From: Dehalococcoidia bacterium
GTDB taxonomy: Bacteria > Chloroflexota > Dehalococcoidia > Lucifugimonadales > UBA1123
Direction of reading: 5' to 3'
Length of the DNA stretch: 64,000 nt
Assembly: GCA_009838465.1 (NCBI GenBank)
Contig: VXRN01000024.1
Coordinates: forward strand, 1 to 64,000
Shown piece by piece: positions 26,444 through 36,020 of the stretch; the stretch's first letter is position 1, and the number at the start of each line of letters is the position of its first letter. Both the position numbers and the translations under genes were made by a program. Under the pieces are notes generated by a model. That model did not search any database. It was not told the DNA's origin and saw only the letters and a list, made by a program, of their open reading frames with translations.

Positions 26444-27904
26444 CTATTGAGCGTGGTAGAACTCCACATCGTCCGCGAAGGGCTTGTCGTAGTCCTCGGA
26501 ACCCGCCAGTCCTATCTGGCCCCTGCCGGTCACGTTGTTCTTCGCGCCGTCCATGCGCGGGTCAACGTAGCGGTCGTACCAATCTTCCAGTTCAGCCCTG
26601 AGTTCTGAGATACGCTCTCCGTACTCCGGCAGGTCCACCAGATTCAGCCTCTCGAACGGGTCGTTTGACAGATCGTAAAGCTCGTCCGGCCCATCCGGGT
26701 AGCGAAGGATGTATTTCCACGCCCGAGTGCGAATCATACGGGTTGGGCCGTACTCATCCAGCACGTATATAGGCGTGTCATCCCCCCTAGATTCCCCACG
26801 TAGTACGGAAGAGAAATCCCTGCCCGGAAGTGGCTGGTCGGAAGGCGTCTCCAATCCGAGATAGCCAAGCAAAGTCGGCATGAAGTCGTACTGGCTCAAC
26901 AGCTTGTCGCAGACCAGATCCTGCGGCACGTGGCCGGGACGCGAAATCAGCGTCGGCACCTTGACCGCCGTATCAAACATATTGGGCGGATAGGTTCCGT
27001 TTCCCTTGCCCCAGATGCCATGATGTCCCATGTTCATGCCGTTATCCGCATTGAAGATGACCAGTGTGTTCTCCCGAAGTCCATTCTCCTCCAGCCAGTC
27101 CAGAATCCTGCCGATGTTCCTGTCCATCTCCACGATGGCGGCGAAGTATCCACTCAGGGCCAGCCTGCGATTTTCGGGCGTGTCGCCGAGGGTCGCCGCC
27201 CTAGCCTCCTTGTTCAACTGGTTGGAATGTATGTCCTCGAACGGAACTGAATCAAAGGCGTAATTGTCATGGAAATCATCAAAGACGTCGTCGGGATGAT
27301 GTTCGCGTCCCCAGGGAGCATGGGGCGCGGTGTAATGAACGTTCAGAGAGAACGGTGCGGCCGATTCCAACTGTCCACTGAGGAAATCCAGAGCGTTGTC
27401 GGTTATTACGTCCGTGACATAGCCACCCGGCTGGCGTAGTTCTCCATCCTTCAGCATGGGAGCGTTGTAATAGTTGCCTCCGCCGGTAGCGTGAACATTC
27501 CAGTAGTCGAATCCCAACTGAGGAAGCGCCGAGCGCCCCAGGTGCCACTTGCCGCTCAGTCCGCAGGCGTAGCCGTTCTCGGCGAGCGTCTGGATATAGG
27601 ACCTGCGCCCTCGCATATACTCGATCTCTTCACCGTCTCCGGGCAACATCGCAGAGTTGCCCCGGCGCAGAAAGTCCTGAACGCCGTGCTGAGACGGAAT
27701 CTGTCCGGTCAGTATGGAAGCCCTGGCCGGAGAGCAGACGGGCGAAGCGCAGAAGAAGTTCTCGAACCTGATGCCTGTGGAGGCAAGACGGTCGAGATTG
27801 GGCGTGTCCAGTTCCTCATTGCCCGCGCACCCCATCGCCCAGGCGCCCTGGTCGTCGCTGAGGATGAAGAGGATGTTAGGCCTTTGTGAATCTCTGCTCG
27901 CCAT
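26444..27904 (-). CDS. Formylglycine-dependent sulfatase
   Basis: A 486-residue sulfatase that removes sulfate esters. The N-terminal ILFILSDDQG supplies two metal-binding Asp. Cys57 in CSPARASILTG is the residue converted to formylglycine. Later motifs are SGKWHLG and VIFNADNGMNMGHHG. No signal peptide is seen, so the enzyme is probably cytoplasmic. AGGAGGAAG precedes the ATG. No maturase (FGE or anSME) gene lies in this window. Confidence 0.93.
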   Translation of the reverse strand: MASRDSQRPNILFILSDDQGAWAMGCAGNEELDTPNLDRLASTGIRFENFFCASPVCSPARASILTGQIPSQHGVQDFLRRGNSAMLPGDGEEIEYMRGRRSYIQTLAENGYACGLSGKWHLGRSALPQLGFDYWNVHATGGGNYYNAPMLKDGELRQPGGYVTDVITDNALDFLSGQLESAAPFSLNVHYTAPHAPWGREHHPDDVFDDFHDNYAFDSVPFEDIHSNQLNKEARAATLGDTPENRRLALSGYFAAIVEMDRNIGRILDWLEENGLRENTLVIFNADNGMNMGHHGIWGKGNGTYPPNMFDTAVKVPTLISRPGHVPQDLVCDKLLSQYDFMPTLLGYLGLETPSDQPLPGRDFSSVLRGESRGDDTPIYVLDEYGPTRMIRTRAWKYILRYPDGPDELYDLSNDPFERLNLVDLPEYGERISELRAELEDWYDRYVDPRMDGAKNNVTGRGQIGLAGSEDYDKPFADDVEFYHAQ

Positions 27905-27925
27905 GTCGTATTCTTCCTCCTGAAT

Positions 27926-28138
27926 CTACGCTTCGTCGAATTCCCGCCAGTCCAGGCCGAGTTGCCTGATAGCCGAACGGAGCGTTCCAATCTTCAGGTC
28001 GCGTCTTCCCCAGTCCGTCAGTTGGGCCCTCCCGCCCGTATGCGGATTAATCCACATTCTGTGCGACCCGCGTCTTCGTTGGATATTTTCGTAGCACCCA
28101 AAACGAATCAACTTCCGGGTAACCTCACGGTATCTCAA
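27926..28138 (-). CDS. hicA: HicA-type toxin, second locus
   Basis: 70 residues: REVTRKLIRFGCYE, then RRRGSHRMWINP with the catalytic His, then KIGTLRSAIRQLGLD. This is the YcfA/HicA fold. Its start overlaps the HicB stop by 4 bp. Here the antitoxin gene comes first, unlike the locus at 23.5 kb. Confidence 0.88.
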   Translation of the reverse strand: MRYREVTRKLIRFGCYENIQRRRGSHRMWINPHTGGRAQLTDWGRRDLKIGTLRSAIRQLGLDWREFDEA

Positions 28139-28392
28139 GAAACCGTAACTGCCGGTTCCAGCGTTACGGCAGGATCTTCGGCAAACAGACCGCGCGGCAG
28201 TGGCCGCTCCTCTTCTACGTAGTCCTCGATAATCATTCCGAAGGCTTCCTGTATGTTTCTGAGAACTTCCTCGATTGTATCTCCTTCGGTCAGGAATTCG
28301 GGGAAGAGAGGGGAGGTAACTGTGTACCCGCCCTCAGGCTGCTCGTCTATGAATACTGGCACTTTTGCCGTAAGAGGTATCCTAGCTATCAT
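28135..28392 (-). CDS. hicB: HicB-type antitoxin, second locus
   Basis: 85 residues with the short HicB domain (FIDEQPEGGYTVTSPLFPEF, then GDTIEEVLRNIQEAFG). It has no C-terminal DNA-binding domain. Only 18 bp separate it from the stop of trpB, so it may be transcribed as part of that unit. Confidence 0.87.
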   Translation of the reverse strand: MIARIPLTAKVPVFIDEQPEGGYTVTSPLFPEFLTEGDTIEEVLRNIQEAFGMIIEDYVEEERPLPRGLFAEDPAVTLEPAVTVS

Positions 28393-28410
28393 TCTTCAAC
28401 TCCTGAACAC

Positions 28411-29613
28411 TCATATCTCCACGCCGAGCGCGCCCGCCACGGTGTCCATGTCCTTGTCGCCGCGTCCGCTGAGGCCGAGCAGGATTATCTGGTCGCTGTC
28501 CAATGTGGGGGCAAGCTGGGACAGGTAGTAGAGCGCGTGGGACGGTTCCAGCGCGGGGATGATTCCCTCCGTGCGGCACAGTAGTTCAAAGCCCTCCAGT
28601 GCCTGGTCGTCCGTGACGCTGACATACTCAGCCCTGCCTGTGTCCTTGAGCCAGCTGTGTTCGGGACCGACGCCCGGGTAGTCCAGTCCGGCCGAAATGC
28701 TGTGCGCCTCGTGTACCTGTCCGTCCTCATCCTGAAGCAGGTACGACATACTGCCGTGAAGGACGCCGACATCTCCTGCGACCAGGGTCGAGGCGTGTTC
28801 ACCGGTCTCGATTCCACGGCCGCCCGCCTCGACGCCCACCAACTTCACGCCTTCGTCCCTGACGAACTCGTAGAACAAGCCCATGGCATTGGAGCCTCCT
28901 CCGACACAGGCTATTGCGTAGTCGGGCAATCTGCCAATAGTGGAAAGTAACTGCTCACGTGCCTCCCGGCCTATGACGGACTGGAAGTCGCGCACCATCT
29001 TGGGATATGGGTGAGGTCCCACCACACTGCCTATGAGGTAGTGCGTGGTCTCCACATTGGTGACCCAGTCGCGTATCGCCTCATTGATTGCGTCCTTGAG
29101 AGTCCGGCTGCCGCTTGTAACAGAGCGGACTTCTGCCCCGAGCAGGCGCATCCTGAACACATTCAGGGCCTGTCGCCTGATGTCTTCCTCGCCCATATAG
29201 ACGATGCACTCCTGGTCCAGCATCGCGCAAACGGTGGCGGTGGCGACGCCGTGCTGGCCCGCGCCCGTCTCCGCTATGATGCGATGCTTTCCCATGCGCT
29301 GCGCCAGAAGACCCTGCCCCAGAGCATTGTTGATCTTGTGCGCGCCGGTATGCGCGAGGTCCTCACGCTTTATGAAAATGCGCGCGCCGCCGAGTTCGCG
29401 CGTCAGGTTCTCGGCGTAATACAGCTTCGTCGGTCTGCCCACATAGTCGCGGGAAAGCGTCTGGAGCCTTGCCTGGAACTCCTCGTCCGCTGCCGCCGCC
29501 GTATATTCGGCCTCCAGTTCGTGAATCGCGCCCATGAGCGTCTCGGGGACGAACATGCCCCCGAACTGTCCGAACCTTCCCCGTTCATCCGGTAGAACCT
29601 GTGTCTGAAGCAT
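28411..29613 (-). CDS. trpB: Tryptophan synthase beta chain
   Basis: A 400-residue PLP enzyme that joins indole and serine. [13 protein letters not shown] carries the PLP Lys, [10 protein letters not shown] the catalytic Glu-containing loop region, and [10 protein letters not shown] binds the PLP phosphate. Length matches classical TrpB1. No trpA or other trp gene is next to it in this window; a HicBA pair follows directly. A GGAAG site precedes the start. Confidence 0.96.
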   Translation of the reverse strand: MLQTQVLPDERGRFGQFGGMFVPETLMGAIHELEAEYTAAAADEEFQARLQTLSRDYVGRPTKLYYAENLTRELGGARIFIKREDLAHTGAHKINNALGQGLLAQRMGKHRIIAETGAGQHGVATATVCAMLDQECIVYMGEEDIRRQALNVFRMRLLGAEVRSVTSGSRTLKDAINEAIRDWVTNVETTHYLIGSVVGPHPYPKMVRDFQSVIGREAREQLLSTIGRLPDYAIACVGGGSNAMGLFYEFVRDEGVKLVGVEAGGRGIETGEHASTLVAGDVGVLHGSMSYLLQDEDGQVHEAHSISAGLDYPGVGPEHSWLKDTGRAEYVSVTDDQALEGFELLCRTEGIIPALEPSHALYYLSQLAPTLDSDQIILLGLSGRGDKDMDTVAGALGVEI

Positions 29614-29729
29614 CTGTCACTTCCTGCAATTTGGGTTGGCTGATTATACAGTTTTCAGTATTCAGTCGTCAGTTCTCAATCCTCGCCCTTTTCGCGCACT
29701 CAGGATAAGCAAATCCATCCAATGGTCAG

Positions 29730-29758
29730 TTGACCGCCTCGCTTCCCAATCCTAGAAT
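29730..29758 (+). promoter_or_regulatory. Candidate sigma-70 promoter for the FmdB-like gene
   Basis: TTGACC (29730-29735) and TAGAAT (29753-29758) are 17 bp apart and 39 bp before the start codon. Confidence 0.5.
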
Positions 29759-29797
29759 ACTAATATCAAATGGGGAAATGTTAAGATGGAGGGAGTC

Positions 29798-30034
29798 ATG
29801 CCAATATACGAATACGTATGCAACGTATGCAGCCACAGGTTCGACAAACTGCGTCCAGTGAGCCGAATGGACGACGAGGCGCCCTGTCCAATATGCGATG
29901 GCGACTCCGAGCGCAAGCTGTCGGTGTTTGCGGCGTTTACGTCGGACGAATACGGTAGCGTCGGTTCAGTGGCTGGCGCGGGCGGATGTGGCGGGTGCGG
30001 GCCAGGCGGATGCGCCTGTTCCATGGGAGTGTAG
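29798..30034 (+). CDS. FmdB-like zinc ribbon protein
   Basis: A 78-residue small protein with MPIYEYVCNVCSHRFD and CPICDG, the two CxxC knuckles of the FmdB/CxxC_CXXC_SSSS family, and a Gly/Cys-rich tail. The role is unknown, probably regulatory or metal binding. GGAGGGA at 29788 sets the start at 29798. The membrane protein gene follows 3 bp later. Confidence 0.88.
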   Translation: MPIYEYVCNVCSHRFDKLRPVSRMDDEAPCPICDGDSERKLSVFAAFTSDEYGSVGSVAGAGGCGGCGPGGCACSMGV

Positions 30035-30037
30035 TAT

Positions 30038-30499
30038 ATGACTACCACTGTTCAGATTCTGCTCACTCTGCATATATTGTCAGCGCTGGTCGCGGTCGGG
30101 GCCACCGTCTCTTACTTCTTCTGGATGCGGCGCGCGGTCCTGGTCCCGGAATCCAGGAAGTTCACGCTGGAAACCCTTCGTGCGCTGGAACTGCGAATGG
30201 TCAGTCCCGCATACGTGATTCTCTTTCTAACAGGACTGGGACTGATAGACCGCGCTTCATGGGCATGGGCTACCCCCTGGCTGGAACTCTCCATTCTTCT
30301 GTTTATCGTACTGATGGGCCTTGTCGGATTCCATACCCGCCTCATAAGGAGGCAGATAGCGCTGACAGAAGACGAATCGTCTGGCCCGGCTGAATACGAC
30401 GCGGCTCACAATCGGGGCCGAATACTCATGGTGGCAAAGGTAGTCGTCATTGTCGCACTAGTTTACCTGATGGTGTTCAAGCCGCCCCTTTGGGGATGA
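30038..30499 (+). CDS. DUF2269-like membrane protein
   Basis: A 153-residue protein with four hydrophobic segments (LLTLHILSALVAVGATVSYFF; VSPAYVILFLTGLGLI; LSILLFIVLMGLVGF; VAKVVVIVALVYLMVF) and a His in the first. The pattern fits the DUF2269 family, of unknown function. It is coupled to the FmdB-like gene. Confidence 0.7.
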   Translation: MTTTVQILLTLHILSALVAVGATVSYFFWMRRAVLVPESRKFTLETLRALELRMVSPAYVILFLTGLGLIDRASWAWATPWLELSILLFIVLMGLVGFHTRLIRRQIALTEDESSGPAEYDAAHNRGRILMVAKVVVIVALVYLMVFKPPLWG

Positions 30500-30565
30500 T
30501 GACGTCTGTCGTATTCAGATAGCCCCGGCCTTCTGACGGACAATAAAGTATCGGAGAATGTAGTT

Positions 30566-31204
30566 ATGGCGACGCAGACATTGACCCCGCCCCGCGTGGA
30601 GCGGGCGGCGGATACCACTCTCCCTATCGTTCTCAGGCTGAGTCCTGTGATCGAACTGACCGAGGAGCAGTTCGTGGCCTTCTGCGAACAGAATCACGAA
30701 GTCAGGATCGAGAGAACCGCCGATGGGGAGCTGGAACTAATGACTCCGGTACATATTGATACTGGTAGTAAGGAACTAGACATATCTGTCCAGTTGGGAA
30801 TCTGGGCGCGACGCGACGGCGGCGGAGTGGCGTTCGGGCCAAGTTCAGGATTTACGCTTCCCAACGGAGCGGTTCGCTCGCCGGATGCGGCGTGGATACC
30901 CAGACCCCGCCTAGCCGAACTGACGACTGAGGACAAGCGCGGCTTCGGGCATATATGCCCTGACTTCGTAATAGAACTTCGTTCCAGAAGCGACAGGCTC
31001 AGCGTACTCAGGGCCAAGATGGACGAATACATAGAGAACGGCGCGCGTCTGGGCTGGCTGCTCGACCCACTGGACGGGCGGGTTTACGTGTATCGTCCAG
31101 ACTCGGAGGTAGAAATCCTGGAGAACCCCGAAACTGTGTCGGCTGATCCTGAATTAGCCGGGTTCGCGCTTGAGCTCGCGGACATCTGGGGACAGCCGTT
31201 TTAG
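30566..31204 (+). CDS. Uma2 family endonuclease-like protein
   Basis: 212 residues of the PD-(D/E)XK-type Uma2/DUF820 family, common in cyanobacteria and Chloroflexi. Motifs are ELTEEQFVAFCEQN, SPDAAWIP, CPDFVIELRSRSD (the nuclease core) and KMDEYIENGARLGWLLDP. The biological role is not established. It stands alone. Confidence 0.9.
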   Translation: MATQTLTPPRVERAADTTLPIVLRLSPVIELTEEQFVAFCEQNHEVRIERTADGELELMTPVHIDTGSKELDISVQLGIWARRDGGGVAFGPSSGFTLPNGAVRSPDAAWIPRPRLAELTTEDKRGFGHICPDFVIELRSRSDRLSVLRAKMDEYIENGARLGWLLDPLDGRVYVYRPDSEVEILENPETVSADPELAGFALELADIWGQPF

Positions 31205-31225
31205 ACCGGCTGGAAAGGATCCTGT

Positions 31226-32179
31226 CTAAGGTATAGATAGTCCAACGCCCTGATCCACCGCCCTGTGGTACGCCACTTTCGCCGAAGTAACGTCCCACAA
31301 CGCCATGCCTAACGACTTGAACAGCGTCACATCCTCACAGGCGCTTCTGCCCGCAACCTGGCCGCTCACAACCTGCCACAACTCCCGTGTCTGTTCCCAA
31401 ATGAGCAGACCCTGAGACGCCGGCATCATCAATTCGCCCGACTCTATCCGCGACTGGTTTCTGTCGTCAACGACTGTCAGGTCGGCCCTTTCGACGACGC
31501 CAAAGTCGAGTTCGCTCACATACGGGTCTGCGCCCCCAGCCGCCGCTATGTGCATACCCGGCTCCAGCCACTCGCCAAGCAATACCGGCGTCCGTGAACT
31601 GGTGATGGTCACTACGATCCCGACCCCATCCACTGCTTCCCGCGCCGACCCCACAGGGGTAACATCGAGGTCGAGCCTATCCGACATCTCCAGCGCATAG
31701 GCGCTCCGACGTTCCGCGTTGGGACTGTAAACTTTCACCCGTTGAAGTTCGCGTACCCTGCCGACTGCCTCGAGCTGGGTTCTGGCCTGGAAACCGCTGC
31801 CGATCACTCCCACGCTCGACGTCTCCGGGTTCGCCATGAACTTCGTCGAAATTCCGGTCGCCGCACCCGTCCGAAGCTGTCCCATCCGGTTCGCCTCGAT
31901 GATCGCGAGCAGTTCGCCCGTGCGGCTGTCGGAGAGAAAGACGAAGAAGTTATAGATCCCGCCTGCGAATGTGTATGTCTTGAATCCGAAGACACCCCAC
32001 TCGTTGTCGGATGCCATCATGGTGTTGACGTGGGTGTCGGGGCCTGAGTTAAGGCGCTGCCTGGGCTGATTTATGGCATTGCCGTTGGCCTGGTGCAGAA
32101 GGGACGACTCGACGGCGTAGAGTGCCGCGTCCATGTCGAAGACGCGGTCAACGTCAGCCTCTGTGAGATAGAGAGCCAA
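31226..32179 (-). CDS. Ornithine cyclodeaminase/mu-crystallin family protein
   Basis: A 317-residue NAD(P)-binding protein. The Rossmann motif is GVIGSGFQARTQLEAV near residue 125, preceded by the RTGAATGISTKFM substrate segment. The family includes ornithine cyclodeaminase, alanine dehydrogenase and ketimine reductase; the substrate cannot be chosen here. It uses a TTG start 3 bp after the methyltransferase stop, so it is in the same operon. Confidence 0.87.
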   Translation of the reverse strand: MALYLTEADVDRVFDMDAALYAVESSLLHQANGNAINQPRQRLNSGPDTHVNTMMASDNEWGVFGFKTYTFAGGIYNFFVFLSDSRTGELLAIIEANRMGQLRTGAATGISTKFMANPETSSVGVIGSGFQARTQLEAVGRVRELQRVKVYSPNAERRSAYALEMSDRLDLDVTPVGSAREAVDGVGIVVTITSSRTPVLLGEWLEPGMHIAAAGGADPYVSELDFGVVERADLTVVDDRNQSRIESGELMMPASQGLLIWEQTRELWQVVSGQVAGRSACEDVTLFKSLGMALWDVTSAKVAYHRAVDQGVGLSIP

Positions 32180-32182
32180 ATG

Positions 32183-33013
32183 CTAGGTTCGGACAGCCAC
32201 CACATCCAGCCAGTTTCGGGGCACGTATTCTATTTCCATCTCCTCGAACGTCTGGTGAACGCCCTTCTGGAGCGAGTCGCTGGCCTCCTTGAGAGGGACC
32301 CCTGGCAGCGTGCCGGCTATGAAGTCTTCAAACGTGCTGATGTCCAACCAACCCTCGATGGGGACCAAGACCCTGTCTTCTTCCAGCCGAATGACCTGGA
32401 AACCGTTACGTTCAAGCAAATCGCGGTACTGGTCCGCAGACAGGTGCTTCCTGGACTCTACTTTCTCGGTCCTCCGAGGCGACATTCCGTGCTCCCTACG
32501 CAGAATGCGCGCTGACTTGAACATCCACTTGCGGTAGAAGGCCATGGACTCGGGAACCTGCCCGCCCTCGTAGAACGAAGTATTGAAGGCGAACTTGCCG
32601 CCGGGATTTAGCGATTTGGATATTTCGCCGACGAGAGCGTCCTTGTCAGGTATGTAGTGAATAGCATTGCAGAAGATGACGGTGTCCGCATTTTCTTTAA
32701 GCGCGTCCGACATCTGCTCCACTTGGCTCTGTACAAACTGGACGGCGGTGTCCTTGTGAGACTTCAAATCGTCCATGGCTTGTTTGAGAGCGCCCGCCGA
32801 GTGGTCCATAGCAATGACCACGGAGTTCCTTGCCCCACGTACATGTTCAAGTATGAGCTTGGTAACACCCCCGGTGCCGCAAGCGAGATCAACTATCCTC
32901 TGGCCGGATCCAGGCTCTGCCATGGCAACCAGTCTGGCATTCAGTTCTTCGTAAAAGGGATTTTGGGAAAAGGTCGCGAAAGAGAATTCGCTCCCCGATG
33001 CGCCTGAGGCCAT
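32183..33013 (-). CDS. Class I SAM-dependent methyltransferase
   Basis: A 276-residue methyltransferase. Motif I is RIVDLACGTGGVTKLIL, with VVIAMDHSAGAL as motif II and the DTVIFCNAIHYI post-I region. GGAGAGG precedes the ATG at 33013, which I prefer to an upstream in-frame start. The acceptor molecule is unknown. It is first in an operon with the cyclodeaminase-like gene. Confidence 0.87.
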   Translation of the reverse strand: MASGASGSEFSFATFSQNPFYEELNARLVAMAEPGSGQRIVDLACGTGGVTKLILEHVRGARNSVVIAMDHSAGALKQAMDDLKSHKDTAVQFVQSQVEQMSDALKENADTVIFCNAIHYIPDKDALVGEISKSLNPGGKFAFNTSFYEGGQVPESMAFYRKWMFKSARILRREHGMSPRRTEKVESRKHLSADQYRDLLERNGFQVIRLEEDRVLVPIEGWLDISTFEDFIAGTLPGVPLKEASDSLQKGVHQTFEEMEIEYVPRNWLDVVAVRT

Positions 33014-33100
33014 GATACCTCTCCTGAATTGCGGGCTTCCTCTTATCCGGAGTACTGCTAGGCGACAGTATAGCACAATTGGACACAGTGATATGGCGCT

Positions 33101-33175
33101 GAGCAACGACGCGCGTCCGCGGAGGCGAGGCTGGCGGAGTTGGAGGCGGAACTGCGACGGCTTTGCGGCGGGTAG
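33101..33175 (+). pseudogene. Possible tail remnant of a Uma2-type gene
   Basis: A short frame reads EQRRASAEARLAELEAELRR followed by LCGG and a stop. This is the coiled-coil tail seen at the C-terminus of many Uma2 proteins. No upstream homologous sequence remains. The fragment is too short for certainty. Confidence 0.35.
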
Positions 33176-33232
33176 CGAGTCTCGCGCGAGCCTATGTATG
33201 TGTCTCGGTTTCGGGATTCTCCAGGAACCAGT

Positions 33233-34864
33233 CTAGTCATCCAATATGTCCCTGACAAGCTCTCTGGCTTCTTCCAGGTTGTCAACGAAGCGGTCATCCG
33301 GTATATCCTTGAACACGTTGAACGAGTTCAGGCTGCTGGCTACGGAGCCTGACAGGTTCATGACTATGCACTCGGTATCTTCATCTCCCGCGCTGCTTAT
33401 CAGCTGCTCCATTATGAGGGCGGCGCTGTCGTCCATGTGAGTGGTATCTGAGAAGTCGAAGATGACTACTTCGTGTTCATGGATGTCCGCGCTGACCACG
33501 CGCACAAGTTCGTTGGCCGAGGCTACCGAGAAGTGTCCACGGAAGGCCAGCAGACCGGCGCGAGCCTGGAACATATCGAACTCGTCCTCATCCGCATCCG
33601 GGTCGGATAGGAAAGTCTGGTCGAGAAGGGGGACTGAGACGACGCTGTCCAGCTCTAGCTGCTCGGACTGTCGCGCGCGCATTACCGCCGATGCTATAAG
33701 CCCCAACGCTACGGCAGTTACGAGATCTACGAATACCGTAAGCAGAAGCGTCATAAGCATGACCACGAGATACTCGCGCGGGACATGTCGGACACGAGTT
33801 ACGAAGCGCCAGTCTATGATGTCCCAGCCCACTTTTATCAGGATACCGGCGAGAACAGCGTGGGGAATGGGTTCGGCTATCTGCCCCAGACCTAGTACAA
33901 GAGCGAGCAGGACGATCGAACGAAGCGCGCCGGAAACAGGAGTGCGTCCGCCTGCGCGTATGTTGACCACCGTGCCCATCGTGGCCCCCGCGCCGGGAAG
34001 CGCTCCGACGATGCCCGCGACGAAGTTGCCGAGTCCCTGACCCATCAGTTCGCGGTTGGGATTGTGCCTGGTGCGTGTGATCGAGTCGGCTACGAGTGAG
34101 GTCAGGAGACTATCTATGGAGCCGAGAAGGGCGAGGATGAATGCGGGCTGCAATGCGCTGGCGAGGAAGCCCGGAGTGATTTCGGGAATGAAGAATTCGG
34201 GCAGTCCGGTTGGCACCTTTCCGATGATGGGGGCGTTGGTGAAGAAGAAGATCGCCGCCACCGTTCCCAGGATGAGAGCGACGAGCGGTCCGGGAAGATA
34301 TTTGCTGAGTCTGTTGGGCCAGAATATCCCCGCCAGCAGGGCAATGAGGCCGACTATCAGCGCGTGGTAGTTGAGGTTCGCGATTGCTTCCGGCCACGCC
34401 CGGATTGAGTTTATCGGTCCCCCCGGCACGCTGTTAGCGCCAAGGAACGGCAGTACCTGGATGGTCATGACTATCACGCCGATGCCGGACATGAAGCCTG
34501 AGATAACCGAGTAAGGCGTGTATGTGACGAAACTGCCTATTCTCAGTATGCCCAGAGCTATCTGAAAAAGGCCGGCAAGCATGACGATGGTAAACGCCTT
34601 GGTAAGGTCTCCGCCCGCATGCTGAATCAATACGACGGCCATGGCGATGGTCATTGGGCCGGTCGGGCCGCTAATCTGTGAAGGGGTGCCACCGAATACG
34701 GCGGCGAAGAATCCGACGGCTATCGCGCTGTATATGCCCGCTATGGGACCGAGTCCAGACGCCACTCCGAACCCCAGCGCCACCGGCAGCGCGATTACGG
34801 TCGCGGTGACGCCGCCGAATATGTCTCCGGGCAGTCTGTTTCTCAGATCGTAGGATATCCGCAC
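33233..34864 (-). CDS. SulP family anion transporter with STAS domain
   Basis: A 543-residue transporter with 10 or more membrane segments (about residues 1-395) and a C-terminal STAS domain (about 425-540). Signatures are GIYSAIAVGFFAAVFGGTPSQISGP in the first half and GALPGAGATMGTVVN. The STAS region keeps DFSDTTHMDDSAALIMEQL. SulP proteins move sulfate, bicarbonate or other anions. The presence of a sulfatase in the window is compatible with, but does not prove, a sulfate role. Confidence 0.92.
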   Translation of the reverse strand: MRISYDLRNRLPGDIFGGVTATVIALPVALGFGVASGLGPIAGIYSAIAVGFFAAVFGGTPSQISGPTGPMTIAMAVVLIQHAGGDLTKAFTIVMLAGLFQIALGILRIGSFVTYTPYSVISGFMSGIGVIVMTIQVLPFLGANSVPGGPINSIRAWPEAIANLNYHALIVGLIALLAGIFWPNRLSKYLPGPLVALILGTVAAIFFFTNAPIIGKVPTGLPEFFIPEITPGFLASALQPAFILALLGSIDSLLTSLVADSITRTRHNPNRELMGQGLGNFVAGIVGALPGAGATMGTVVNIRAGGRTPVSGALRSIVLLALVLGLGQIAEPIPHAVLAGILIKVGWDIIDWRFVTRVRHVPREYLVVMLMTLLLTVFVDLVTAVALGLIASAVMRARQSEQLELDSVVSVPLLDQTFLSDPDADEDEFDMFQARAGLLAFRGHFSVASANELVRVVSADIHEHEVVIFDFSDTTHMDDSAALIMEQLISSAGDEDTECIVMNLSGSVASSLNSFNVFKDIPDDRFVDNLEEARELVRDILDD

Positions 34865-34934
34865 TTATATATAATCTCCGTGTTGCAGTGCATGGCGATT
34901 ATATGCTGAATAGCTTTATAGTGAAAGTTCCAGT

Positions 34935-35975
34935 TTAGCGGCTGGCGCGAAGTTCCAGGAGGAGATTTAGCGCCCGCGACCTATCGGAGTCCGGGAGACC
35001 GAGGCGGACCGCACGACCGAGGTCATCCATGGCACGCTCGACATTTCCGAGATCGGCCATGATGAGCGCGCGCCGCAGATAGGCGGCACCGTAGTTGGGA
35101 TGCAGGTCCAGGGCCTCTTCGACCAGGACCAGCGCAAGCCCGAACTCTCCCTGCTCGTGGTGCTTCTGGGCGTCCTTGAGGTAGGAGACCGGCGATTCGC
35201 CAACCATCCAGTTGCCTATCAAGACGCCAACAACCAGTATTGCGACTGCAACCGGCAGGACCCACAGCCGTCTGAACATAGGGTTGGTATCCTGAAGTCG
35301 CTCCGTCCAGCCCATGAAGTCATAGACCGGTGCATACCTGGGAGAGTAAGCCATTCCAAGCAGCAGACCCCCCGCGAATCCTCCTATGTGTGCGAAGTTG
35401 TCTATGCCGGGCATTATGAAGCCGACGGCCAGGTTGATTGCCGCGAGAGCCAGAAGTCCGGTCATCGTCTGGCGTCCCATTTTCCCAAGGGGACCCCGAT
35501 TAGAGAGAAAGAAGGCGACAAGCGCGCCAAGTATGCCGAATACCGCGCCGCTTGCGCCGACCCCTATCGCGTAAGGGGCGGAGCTGAGATTGAATGCGTA
35601 GCTGGTTATGCTGCCAGCCAGTCCGGCAAGAATGTAGATGACCAGGAAGCGGGCGTAGCCGTACAGCCGCTCGACCTGGTGGCCGAAAATGAGCAGGCCA
35701 ATGACGTTGAATCCCAGGTGTATCAGCCCGGAGTGGAGAAACATGGCGCTGAACAGCCGCCAGTACTCTCCGGACGCGATGAGCCAGCTCTCCATGGCGC
35801 CAAGGCGTACAAGAACATCTACGGCGGTTGAGCCCCCGAGCAGTTCGGTCAGAAGAAACAAGGCGATGTTTGCGCCGAGAAGCAGCCATGTTACATACGG
35901 CGTCCGGTCGAGTCCGGGGGGCAGCAGCCTCGCACTATCTGGGGATTCTTCGGTATCGGCTGGTCTTGGAAACAA
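34935..35975 (-). CDS. Rhomboid family intramembrane serine protease with TPR tail
   Basis: 346 residues. A rhomboid core of six to seven membrane segments contains HSGLIHLGFNVIGL, the catalytic Ser142 in GASGAVFG, and the catalytic His in HIGGFAGGLLLGMAYSP. Residues ~255-346 are a cytoplasmic or extracytoplasmic tail with TPR-like helices. It uses a TTG start. The substrate is unknown. Confidence 0.92.
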   Translation of the reverse strand: MFPRPADTEESPDSARLLPPGLDRTPYVTWLLLGANIALFLLTELLGGSTAVDVLVRLGAMESWLIASGEYWRLFSAMFLHSGLIHLGFNVIGLLIFGHQVERLYGYARFLVIYILAGLAGSITSYAFNLSSAPYAIGVGASGAVFGILGALVAFFLSNRGPLGKMGRQTMTGLLALAAINLAVGFIMPGIDNFAHIGGFAGGLLLGMAYSPRYAPVYDFMGWTERLQDTNPMFRRLWVLPVAVAILVVGVLIGNWMVGESPVSYLKDAQKHHEQGEFGLALVLVEEALDLHPNYGAAYLRRALIMADLGNVERAMDDLGRAVRLGLPDSDRSRALNLLLELRASR

Positions 35976-36020
35976 AGTAGAGTCCTGGTGACCCTACGAT
36001 AGCAGGCGTTGGTTTGGGCT

